This document shows, piece after piece, positions 21,701 to 33,200 of a stretch of DNA of 63,171 nucleotides. The position numbers and the translations under genes are program-made. Location: assembly GCF_032854445.1 (NCBI RefSeq), contig NW_027018183.1, forward strand, positions 1 to 63,171, read 5' to 3'. This stretch comes from Liolophura sinensis (Eukaryota; Mollusca; Polyplacophora; Chitonida; Chitonidae). How positions within the stretch are numbered: the first letter of the stretch is position 1; every line of letters starts with the position of its first letter. The notes beneath the pieces were generated by a model. It was given only the letters and a program-made list of their open reading frames with translations, was not told the origin of the DNA and made no database searches.

Positions 21701-24700
21701 GATGCGCAATTGGGCCAGGCATCTCCAGCTGTTGAAAAATTGCAAATTTCCTTGGTTTCCATGGAGTAAGAGCCGTTGCTGGGCACGTGATCTTGACATC
21801 AATGATTATTCATTTGTGGCTACAGCCAAAAGTATTGGTCGGAGAGCAACGCGGTTTGCACCATTCGATTTCTCGTCAAAAAATACGTCGGATTAGCCTC
21901 TTACCAGCAGCATTGGAACAGTTTTTCCACTTTTGGATTTTTGCCTGGTATTTTTTCTAATTGAAATTGGCTACATTAACTATGTACAATCGCGACTGGT
22001 CATTACTATATTCAACTTTTCATTATAAGTTATGTGCCCTTCGGTAGCCCAGACGACGTCAAATCTTTGGGCCAAGCCCATTTAACTCACCCAGCAAATG
22101 TCTTACTTCTAAGTCGAAGACAAACTCAATGTCTTTATCTACATGTAGAAAAACCACACCATTTGTATATAAAAAAAACACAAGGTACTTGATACAGTCC
22201 GCTGTAAAAAGTACAATTGAACACTGACCCACATCAATAAGGTGCCAAAAGATGCACAATTGGGCCAGGCATCTCCAGCTGTTGAAAAATTGCAAATTTC
22301 CTTGGTTTCCATGGAGTAAGAGCCGTTGCTGGGCACGTGATCTTGACATCAATGATTATTCATTTGTGGCTACAGCCAAAAGTATTGGTCGGAGAGCAAC
22401 GCGGTTTGCACCATTCGATTTCTCGTCAAAAAATACGTCGGATTAGCCTCTTACCAGCAGCATTGGAACAGTTTTTCCACTTTTGGATTTTTGCCTGGTC
22501 TTTTTTTCTAATTGAAATCGGCTACATTAACTATGTACAATCGCGACTGGTCATTACTATATTCAACTTTTCATTATAAGTTATGTGGCCTTCGGTAGCC
22601 CAGACGACGTCAAATCTTTGGGCCAAGCCCATTTAACTCACCCAGCAAATGTCTTACTTCTAAGTCGAAGACAAACTCAATGTCTTTATCTACATGTAGA
22701 AAAACCACACCATTTGTATATAAAAAAAACACAAGGTACTTGATACAGTCCGCTGTAAAAAGTACAATTGAACACTGACCCACATCAATAAGGTGCCAAA
22801 AGATGCGCAATTGGGCCAGGCATCTCCAGCTGTTGAAAAATTGCAAATTTCCTTGGTTTCCATGGAGTAAGAGCCGTTGCTGGGCACGTGATCTTGACAT
22901 CAATGATTATTCATTTGTGGCTACAGCCAAAAGTATTGGTCGGAGAGCAACGCGGCTTGCACCATTCGATTTCTCGTCAAAAAATACGTCGGATTAGCCT
23001 CTTACCAGCAGCATTGGAACAGTTTTTCCACTTTTGGATTTTTTCCACGTCTTTTTGCTAATTGAAATCGGCTACATTAACTATGTACAATCGCGACTGG
23101 TCATTACTATATTCAACTTTTCATTATAAGTTATGTGCCCTTCGGTAGCCCAGACGACGTCAAATCTTTGGGCCAAGCCCATTTAACTCACCCAGCAAAT
23201 GTCTTACTTCTAAGTCGAAGACAAACTCAATGTCTTTATCTACATGTAGAAAAACCACACCATTTGTATATAAAAAAAACACAAGGTACTTGATACAGTC
23301 CGCTGTAAAAAGTACAATTGAACACTGACCCACATCAATAAGGTGCCAAAAGATGCGCAATTGGGCCAGGCATCTCCAGCTGTTGAAAAATTGCAAATTT
23401 CCTTGGTTTCCATGGAGTAAGAGCCGTTGCTGGGCACGTGATCTTGACATCAATGATTATTCATTTGTGGCTACAGCCAAAAGTATTGGTCGGAGAGCAA
23501 CGCGGTTTGCACCATTCGATTTCTCGTCAAAAAATACGTCGGATTAGCCTCTTACCAGCAGCATTGGAACAGTTTTTCCACTTTTGGATTTTTGCCTGGT
23601 ATTTTTTCTAATTGAAATCGGCTACATTAACTATGTACAATCGCGACTGGTCATTACTATATTCAACTTTTCATTATAAGTTATGTGCCCTTCGGTAGCC
23701 CAGACGACGTCAAATCTTTGGGCCAAGCCCATTTAACTCACCCAGCAAATGTCTTACTTCTAAGTCGAAGACAAACTCAATGTCTTTATCTACATGTAGA
23801 AAAACCACACCATTTGTATATAAAAAAAACACAAGGTACTTGATACAGTCCGCTGTAAAAAGTACAATTGAACACTGACCCACATCAATAAGGTGCCAAA
23901 AGATGCGCAATTGGGCCAGGCATCTCCAGCTGTTGAAAAATTGCAAATTTCCTTGGTTTCCATGGAGTAAGAGCCGTTGCTGGGCACGTGATCTTGACAT
24001 CAATGATTATTCATTTGTGGCTACAGCCAAAAGTATTGGTCGGAGAGCAACGCGGTTTGCACCATTCGATTTCTCGTCAAAAAATACGTCGGATTAGCCT
24101 CTTACCAGCAGCATTGGAACAGTTTTTCCACTTTTGGATTTTTGCCAGGTCTTTTTTTCTAATTGAAATCGGCTACATTAACTATGTACAATCGCGACTG
24201 GTCATTACTATATTCAACTTTTCATTATAAGTTATGTGGCCTTCGGTAGCCCAGACGACGTCAAATCTTTGGGCCAAGCCCATTTAACTCACCCAGCAAA
24301 TGTCTTACTTCTAAGTCGAAGACAAACTCAATGTCTTTATCTACATGTAGAAAAACCACACCATTTGTATATAAAAAAAACACAAGGTACTTGATACAGT
24401 CCGCTGTAAAAAGTACAATTGAACACTGACCCACATCAATAAGGTGCCAAAAGATGCGCAATTGGGCCAGGCATCTCCAGCTGTTGAAAAATTGCAAATT
24501 TCCTTGGTTTCCATGGAGTAAGAGCCGTTGCTGGGCACGTGATCTTGACATCAATGATTATTCATTTGTGGCTACAGCCAAAAGTATTGGTCGGAGAGCA
24601 ACGCGGTTTGCACCATTCGATTTCTCGTCAAAAAATACGTCGGATTAGCCTCTTACCAGCAGCATTGGAACAGTTTTTCTACTTTTGGATTTTTGCCTGG

Positions 24701-26430
24701 TCTTTTTGCGAATTGAAATCGGCTACATTAACTATGTACAATCGCGACTGGTCATTACTATATTCAACTTTTCATTATAAGTTATGTGCCCTTCGGTAGC
24801 CCAGACGACGTCAAATCTTTGGGCCAAGCCCATTTAACTCACCCAGCAAATGTCTTACTTCTAAGTCGAAGACAAACTCAAAGTCTTTATCTACATGTAG
24901 AAAAACCACACCATTTGTATATAAAAAAAACACAAGGTACTTGATACAGTCCGCTGTAAAAAGTACAATTGAACACTGACCCACATCAATAAGGTGCCAA
25001 AAGATGCGCAATTGGGCCAGGCATCTCCAGCTGTTGAAAAATTGCAAATTTCCTTGGTTTCCATGGAGTAAGAGCCGTTGCTGGGCACGTGATCTTGACA
25101 TCAATGATTATTCATTTGTGGCTACAGCCAAAAGTATTGGTCGGAGAGCAACGCGGTTTGCACCATTCGATTTCTCGTCAAAAAATACGTCGGATTAGCC
25201 TCTTACCAGCAGCATTGGAACAGTTTTTCCACTTTTGGATTTTTGCCTGGTATTTTTTCTAATTGAAATTGGCTACATTAACTATGTACAATCGCGACTG
25301 GTCATTACTATATTCAACTTTTCATTATAAGTTATGTGCCCTTCGGTAGCCCAGACGACGTCAAATCTTTGGGCCAAGCCCATTTAACTCACCCAGCAAA
25401 TGTCTTACTTCTAAGTCGAAGACAAACTCAATGTCTTTATCTACATGTAGAAAAACCACACCATTTGTATATAAAAAAAACACAAGGTACTTGATACAGT
25501 CCGCTGTAAAAAGTACAATTGAACACTGACCCACATCAATAAGGTGCCAAAAGATGCGCAATTGGGCCAGGCATCTCCAGCTGTTGAAAAATTGCAAATT
25601 TCCTTGGTTTCCATGGAGTAAGAGCCGTTGCTGGGCACGTGATCTTGACATCAATGATTATTCATTTGTGGCTACAGCCAAAAGTATTGGTCGGAGAGCA
25701 ACGCGGTTTGCACCATTCGATTTCTCGTCAAAAAATACGTCGGATTAGCCTCTTACCAGCAGCATTGGAACAGTTTTTCCACTTTTGGATTTTTGCCTGG
25801 TCTTTTTTTCTAATTGAAATCGGCTACATTAACTATGTACAATCGCGACTGGTCATTACTATATTCAACTTTTCATTATAAGTTATGTGGCCTTCGGTAG
25901 CCCAGACGACGTCAAATCTTTGGGCCAAGCCCATTTAACTCACCCAGCAAATGTCTTACTTCTAAGTCGAAGACAAACTCAATGTCTTTATCTACATGTA
26001 GAAAAACCACACCATTTGTATATAAAAAAAACACAAGGTACTTGATACAGTCCGCTGTAAAAAGTACAATTGAACACTGACCCACATCAATAAGGTGCCA
26101 AAAGATGCGCAATTGGGCCAGGCATCTCCAGCTGTTGAAAAATTGCAAATTTCCTTGGTTTCCATGGAGTAAGAGCCGTTGCTGGGCACGTGATCTTGAC
26201 ATCAATGATTATTCATTTGTGGCTACAGCCAAAAGTATTGGTCGGAGAGCAACGCGGCTTGCACCATTCGATTTCTCGTCAAAAAATACGTCGGATTAGC
26301 CTCTTACCAGCAGCATTGGAACAGTTTTTCCACTTTTGGATTTTTTCCACGTCTTTTTGCTAATTGAAATCGGCTACATTAACTATGTACAATCGCGACT
26401 GGTCATTACTATATTCAACTTTTCATTATA
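17074..26430 (+). repeat. HOR block A3: 6-unit repeat b-c-d-b'-h-a, nearly three copies
   Basis: Copy 1: b 17074, c 17625, d 18175, b' 18725, h 19276, a 19826. Copy 2: b 20376, c 20927, d 21477, b' 22028, h 22579, a 23129. Copy 3: b 23679, c 24230, d 24780, b' 25330, h 25881, then it switches to e at 26431. Period is 3302 bp (3303 bp where 21477 carries a ninth A). Positions match unit by unit, with only private single changes such as GCAC for GCGC at 22028. It overlaps the preceding block because the b-c-d units serve both. Array edges are set by the class switch to e. Confidence 0.9.
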
Positions 26431-27530
26431 AGTTATGTGCCCTTCGGTAGCCCAGACGATGTCAAATCTTTGGGCCAAGCCCATTTAACTCACCCAGCAG
26501 TTGTCTTACTTCTAAGTCGAAGACAAACTCAATGTCTTTATCTACATGTAGAAAAACCACACCATTTGTATATAAAAAAAACACAAGGTACTTGATACAG
26601 TCCGCTGTAAAAAGTACAATTGAACACTGACCCACATCAATAAGGTGCCAAAAGATGCGCAATTGGGCCAGGCATCTCCAGCTGTTGAAAAATTGCAAAT
26701 TTCCTTGGTTTCCATGGAGTAAGAGCCGTTGCTGGGCACGTGATCTTGACATCAATGATTATTCATTTGTGGCTACAGCCAGAAGTATTGGTCGGAGAGC
26801 AACGTGGTTTGCACCATTCGATTTCTCGTCAAAAAATACGTCGGATTAGCCTCTTACCAGCAGCATTGGAACAGTTTTTCCACTTTTGGATTTTTGCCTG
26901 GTATTTTTTCTAATTGAAATCGGCTACATTAACTATGTACAATCGCGACTGGTCATTACTATATTCAACTTTTCATTATAAGTTATGTGCCCTTCGGTAG
27001 CCCAGACGACGTCAAATCTTTGGGCCAAGCCCATTTAACTCACCCAGCAGTTGTCTTACTTCTAAGTCGAAGACAAACTCAATGTCTTTATCTACATGTA
27101 GAAAAACCACACCATTTGTATATAAAAAAAACACAAGGTACTTGATACAGTCCGCTGTAAAAAGTACAATTGAACACTGACCCACATCAATAAGGTGCCA
27201 AAAGATGCGCAATTGGGCCAGGCATCCCCAGCTGTTAAAAAATTGCAAATTTCCTTGGTTTCCATGGAGTAAGAGCCGTTGCTGGGCACGTGATCTTGAC
27301 ATCATTGATTATTCATTTGTGGCTACAGCCAAAAGTATTGGTCGGAGAGCAACGCGGTTTGCACCATTCGATTTCTCGTCAAAAAATACGTCGGATTAGC
27401 CTCTTACCAGCAGCATTGGAACAGTTTTTCTACTTTTGGATTTTTGCCTGGTCTTTTTGCTAACTGATTTCGGCTACATTAACTATGTACAATCGCGACT
27501 GGTCATTACTATATTCAACTTTTCATTATA
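26431..27530 (+). repeat. e-f pair, third occurrence
   Basis: The e unit (26431) carries GATGTC, GT at 70-71 and T at 375. The f unit (26981) carries GT at 70-71, C at 247, a longer A run from G to A at 251, T at 325 and CTAACTGATTTCGG. Both match the pair at 14324-15423, 12107 bp upstream, and the pair at 3320-4419. One private change, AGAAGT for AAAAGT, marks the e unit here. Confidence 0.8.
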
Positions 27531-28080
27531 AGTTATGTGCCCTTCGGTAGCCCAGACGACGTCAAATCTTTGGGCCAAGCCCATTTAACTCACCCAGCAA
27601 ATGTCTTACTTCTAAGTCGAAGACAAACTCAAAGTCTTTATCTACATGTAGAAAAACCACACCATTTGTATATAAAAAAAACACAAGGTACTTGATACAG
27701 TCCGCTGTAAAAAGGACAATTGAACACTGACCCACATCAATAAGGTGCCAAAAGATGCGCAATTGGGCCAGGCATCTCCAGCTGTTGAAAAATTGCAAAT
27801 TTCCTTGGTTTCCATGGAGTAAGAGCCGTTGCTGGGCACGTGATCTTGACATCAATGATTATTCATTTGTGGCTACAGCCAAAAGTATTGGTCGGAGAGC
27901 AACGCGGTTTGCACCATTCGATTTCTCGTCAAAAAATACGTCGGATTAGCCTCTTACCAGCAGCATTGGAACAGTTTTTCTACTTTTGGATTTTTGCCTG
28001 CTCTTTTTGCTAACTGAATTCGGCTACATTAACTATGTACAATCGCGACTGGTCATTACTATATTCAACTTTTCATTATA
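27531..28080 (+). repeat. Chimeric junction unit between region A and region B
   Basis: The 5' part has A at 103 and G at 185, as in class g of region A, and it follows f as g does elsewhere. The 3' window reads GCCTGC, then CTTTTTGC, then TAACTGAATT. I see this form elsewhere only in class q units at 37433 and 39633, where it is also followed by a class k unit. The next unit here (28081) is class k. The A to B switch therefore lies between unit positions 186 and about 450. Confidence 0.8.
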
Positions 28081-30281
28081 AGTTATGTGCCCTTCGGTAG
28101 CCCAGACGACGTCAAATCTTTGGGCCAAGCCCATTTAACTCACCCAGCAAATGTCTTACTTCTAAGTCGAAGACAAACTCAATGTCTTTATCTACATGTA
28201 GAAAAACCACACCATTTGTATATAAAGAAAACACAAGGTACTTGATACAGTCCGCTGTAAAAAGTACAATTGAACACTGACCCACATCAATAAGGTGCCA
28301 AAAGATGCGCAATTGGGCCAGGCATCTCCAGCTGTTGAAAAATTGCAAATTTCCTTGGTTTCCATGGAGTAAGAGCCGTTGCTGGGCACGTGATCTTGAC
28401 ATCAATGATTATTCATTTGTGGCTACAGCCAAAAGTATTGGTCGGAGAGCAACGCGGTTTGCACCATTCGATTTCTCGTCAAAAAATACGTCGGATTAGC
28501 CTCTTACCAGCAGCATTGGAACAGTTTTTCCACTTTTGGATTTTTGCCTGGTATTTTTTCTAATTGAAATCGGCTACATTAACTATGTACAATCGCGACT
28601 GGTCATTACTATATTCAACTTTTCATTATAAGTTATGTGCCCTTCGGTAGCCCAGACGACGTCAAATCTTTGGGCCAAGCCCATTTAACTCACCCAGCAA
28701 ATGTCTTACTTCTAAGTCGAAGACAAACTCAATGTCTTTATCTACATGTAGAAAAACCACACCATTTGTATATAAAAAAAACACAAGGTACTTGATACAG
28801 TCCGCTGTAAAAAGTACAATTGAACACTGACCCACATCAATAAGGTGCCAAAATATGCGCAATTGGGCCAGGCATCTCCAGCTGTTGAAAAATTGCAAAT
28901 TTCCTTGGTTTCCATGGAGTAAGAGCAGTTGCTGGGCACGTGATCTTGACATCAATGATTATTCATTTGTGGCTACAGCCAAAAGTATTGGTCAGAGAGC
29001 AACGCGGTGTGCACCATTCGATTTCTCGTCAAAAAATACGTCGGATTAGCCTCTTACCAGCAGCATTGGAACAGTTTTTCCACTTTTGGATTTTTGCCTG
29101 GTCTTTTTCCGAATTGAAATCGGCTACATTAACTATGTACAATCGCGACTGGTCATTACTATATTCAACTTTTCATTATAAGTTATGTGCCCTTCGGTAG
29201 CCCAGACGACGTCAAATCTTTGGGCCAAGCCCATTTAACTCACCCAGCAGTTGTCTTACTTCTAAGTCGAAGACAAACTCAATGTCTTTATCTACATGTA
29301 GAAAAACCACACCATTTGTACATAAAAAAAACACAAGGTACTTGATACAGTCCGCTGTAAAAAGTACAATTGAACACTGACCCCACATCAATAAGGTGCC
29401 AAAAGATGCGCAATTGGGCCAGGCATCTCCAGCTGTTGAAAAATTGCAAATTTCCTTGGTTTCCATGGAGTAAGAGCCGTTGCTGGGCACGTGATCTTGA
29501 CATCAATGATTATTCATTTGTGGCTACAGCCAAAAGTATTGGTCGGAGAGCAACGTGGCTTGCACCATTCGATTTCTCGTCAAAAAATACGTCGGAATAG
29601 CCTCTTACCAGCAGAATTGGAACAGTTTTTCCACTTTTGGATTTTTGCCTGGTATTTTTTCTAATTGAAATCGGCTACATTAACTATGTACAATCGCGAC
29701 TGGTCATTACTATATTCAACTTTTCATTATAAGTTATGTGCCCTTCGGTAGCCCAGACGACGTCAAATCTTTGGGCCAAGCCCATTTAACTCACCCAGCA
29801 AATGTCTTACTTCTAAGTCGAAGACAAACTCAATGTCTTTATCTACATGTAGAAAAACCACACCATTTGTATATAAAAAAAACACAAGGTACTTGATACA
29901 GTCCGCTGTAAAAAGTACAATTGAACACTGACCCACATCAATAAGGTGCCAAAAGATGCGCAGTTGGGCCAGGCATCTCCAGCTGTTGAAAAATTGCAAA
30001 TTTCCTTGGTTTCCATGGAGTAAGAGCCGTTGCTGGGCACGTGATCTTGACATCAATGATTATTCATTTGTGGCTACAGCCAAAAGTATTGGTCGGAGAG
30101 CAACGCGGTTTGCTCCATTCGATTTCTCGTCAAAAAATACGTCGGATTAGCCTCTTACCAGCAGCATTGGAACAGTTTTTCTACTTTTGGATTTTTGCCT
30201 GGTCTTTTTGCGAATTGAAATCGGCTACATTAACTATGTACAATCGCGACTGGTCATTACTATATTCAACTTTTCATTATA
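28081..30281 (+). repeat. First region B units (k, m-like, n-like, c-like)
   Basis: 28081 is class k (G inside the A-run). 28631 is m-like: AATATG, AGAGCAG, A364, G379 and a private TTCCGAATTG window. 29181 is 551 bp with an extra C in GACCCCAC, TACATA for TATATA, GT at 70-71, and the GGAATAG and AGAATT pair. 29732 has GCGCAGTT and TTGCTCC with a TTGCGAATTG window, but C at position 10, unlike region A class c. No HOR is obvious within these four. Confidence 0.75.
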
Positions 30282-33200
30282 AGTTATGTGCCCTTCGGTA
30301 GCCCAGACGACGTCAAATCTTTGGGCCAAGCCCATTTAACTCACCCAGCAAATGTCTTACTTCTAAGTCGAAGACAAACTCAATGTCTTTATCTACATGT
30401 AGAAAAACCACACCATTTGTATATAAAAAAAACACAAGGTACTTGATACAGTCCGCTGTAAAAAGTACAATTGAACACTGACCCACATCAATAAGGTGCC
30501 AAAAGATGCGCAATTGGGCCAGGCATCTCCAGCTGTTGAAAAATTGCAAATTTCCTTGGTTTCCATGGAGTAAGAGCAGTTGCTGGGCACGTGATCTTGA
30601 CATCAATGATTATTCATTTGTGGCTACAGCCAAAAGTATTGGTCAGAGAGCAACGCGGTGTGCACCATTCGATTTCTCGTCAAAAAATACGTCGGATTAG
30701 CCTCTTACCAGCAGCATTGGAACAGTTTTTCCACTTTTGGATTTTTGCCTGGTATTTTGTCTAATTGAAATCGGCTACATTAACTATGTACAATCGCGAC
30801 TGGTCATTACTATATTCAACTTTTCATTATAAGTTATGTGCCCTTCGGTAGCCCAGACGACGTCAAATCTTTGGGCCAAGCCCATTTAACTCACCCAGCA
30901 AATGTCTTACTTCTAAGTCGAAGACAAACTCAATGTCTTTATCTACATGTAGAAAAACCACACCATTTGTATATAAAAAAAAACACAAGGTACTTGATAC
31001 AGTCCGCTGTAAAAAGTACAATTGAACACTGACCCACATCAATAAGGTGCCAAAAGATGCGCAATTGGGTCAGGCATCTCCAGCTGTTGAAAAATTGCAA
31101 ATTTCCTTGGTTTCCATGGAGTAAGAGCCGTTGCTGGGCACGTGATCTTGACATCAATGATTATTCATTTGTGGCTACAGCCAAAAGTATTGGTCGGAGA
31201 GCAACGTGGTTTGCACCATTCGATTTCTCGTCAAAAAATACGTCGGAATAGCCTCTTACCAGCAGAATTGGAACAGTTTTTCCACTTTTGGATTTTTGCC
31301 TGGTATTTTTTCTAATTGAAATCGGCTACATTAACTATGTACAATCGCGACTGGTCATTACTATATTCAACTTTTCATTATAAGTTATGTGCCCTTCGGT
31401 AGCCCAGACGACGTCAAATCTTTGGGCCAAGCCCATTTAACTCACCCAGCAGTTGTCTTACTTCTAAGTCGAAGACAAACTCAATGTCTTTATCTACATG
31501 TAGAAAAACCACACCATTTGTATATAAAAAAAACACAAGGTACTTGATACAGTCCGCTGTAAAAAGTACAATTGAACACTGACCCACATCAATAAGGTGC
31601 CAAAAGATGCGCAATTGGGCCAGGCATCCCCAGCTGTTGAAAAATTGCAAATTTCCTTGGTTTCCATGGAGTAAGAGCCGTTGCTGGGCACGTGATCTTG
31701 ACATCAATGATTATTCATTTGTGGCTACAGCCAAAAGTATTGGTCGGAGAGCAACGCGGTTTGCACCATTCGATTTCTCGTCAAAAAATACGTCGGATTA
31801 GCCTCTTACCAGCAGCATTGGAACAGTTTTTCTACTTTTGGATTTTTGCCTGGTCTTTTTGCTAACTGATTTCGACTACATTAACTATGTACAATCGCGA
31901 CTGGTTATTACTATATTCAACTTTTCATTATATGTTATGTGCCCTTCGGTAGCCCAGACGACGTCAAATCTTTGGGCCAAGCCCATTTAACTCACCCAGC
32001 AAATGTCTTACTTCTAAGTCGAAGACAAACTCAATGTCTTTATCTACATGTAGAAAAACCACACCATTTATATATAAAAAAAACACAAGGTACTTGATAC
32101 AGTCCGCTGTAAAAAGTACAATTGAACACTGACCCACATCAATAAGGTGCCAAAAGATGCGCAATTGGGTCAGGCATCTCCAGCTGTTGAAAAATTGCAA
32201 ATTTCCTTGGTTTCCATGGAGTAAGAGCCGTTGCTGGGCACGTGATCTTGACATCAATGATTATTCATTTGTGGCTACAGCCAAAAGTATTGGTCGGAGA
32301 GCAACGTGGTTTGCACCATTCGATTTCTCGTCAAAAAATACGTCGGATTAGCCTCTTACCAGCAGCATTGGAACAGTTTTTCCACTTTTGGATTTTTGCC
32401 TTGTATTTTGTCTAATTGAAATCGGCTACATTAACTATGTACAATCGCGACTGGTCATTACTATATTCAACTTTTCATTATAAGTTATGTGCCCTTCGGT
32501 AGCCCAGACGACGTCAAATCTTTGGGCAAAGCCCATTTAACTCACCCAGCAGTTGTCTTACTTCTAAGTCGAAGACAAACTCAATGTCTTTATCTACATG
32601 TAGAAAAACCACACCATTTGTATATAAAAAAAACACAAGGTACTTGATACAGTCCGCTGTAAAAAGTACAATTGAACACTGACCCACATCAATAAGGTGC
32701 CAAAAGATACGCAATTGGGCCAGGCATCTCCAGCTGTTGAAAAATTGCAAATTTCCTTGGTTTCCATGGAGTAAGAGCCGTTGCTGGGCACGTGATCTTG
32801 ACATCAATGATTATTCATTTGTGGCTACAGCCAAAAGTATTGGTCGGAGAGCAACGCGGTTTGCACCATTCGATTTCTCGTCAAAAAATACGTCGGATTA
32901 GCCTCTTACCAGCAGCATTGGAACAGTTTTTCTACTTTTGGATTTTTGCCTGGTATTTTTTCTAATTGAAATCGGCTACATTAACTATGTACAATCGCGA
33001 CTGGTCATTACTATATTCAACTTTTCATTATAAGTTATGTGCCCTTCGGTAGCCCAGACGACGTCAAATCTTTGGGCCAAGCCCATTTAACTCACCCAGC
33101 AAATGTCTTACTTCTAAGTCGAAGACAAACTCAATGTCTTTATCTACATGTAGAAAAACCACACCATTTGTATATAAAAAAAACACAAGGTACTTGATAC

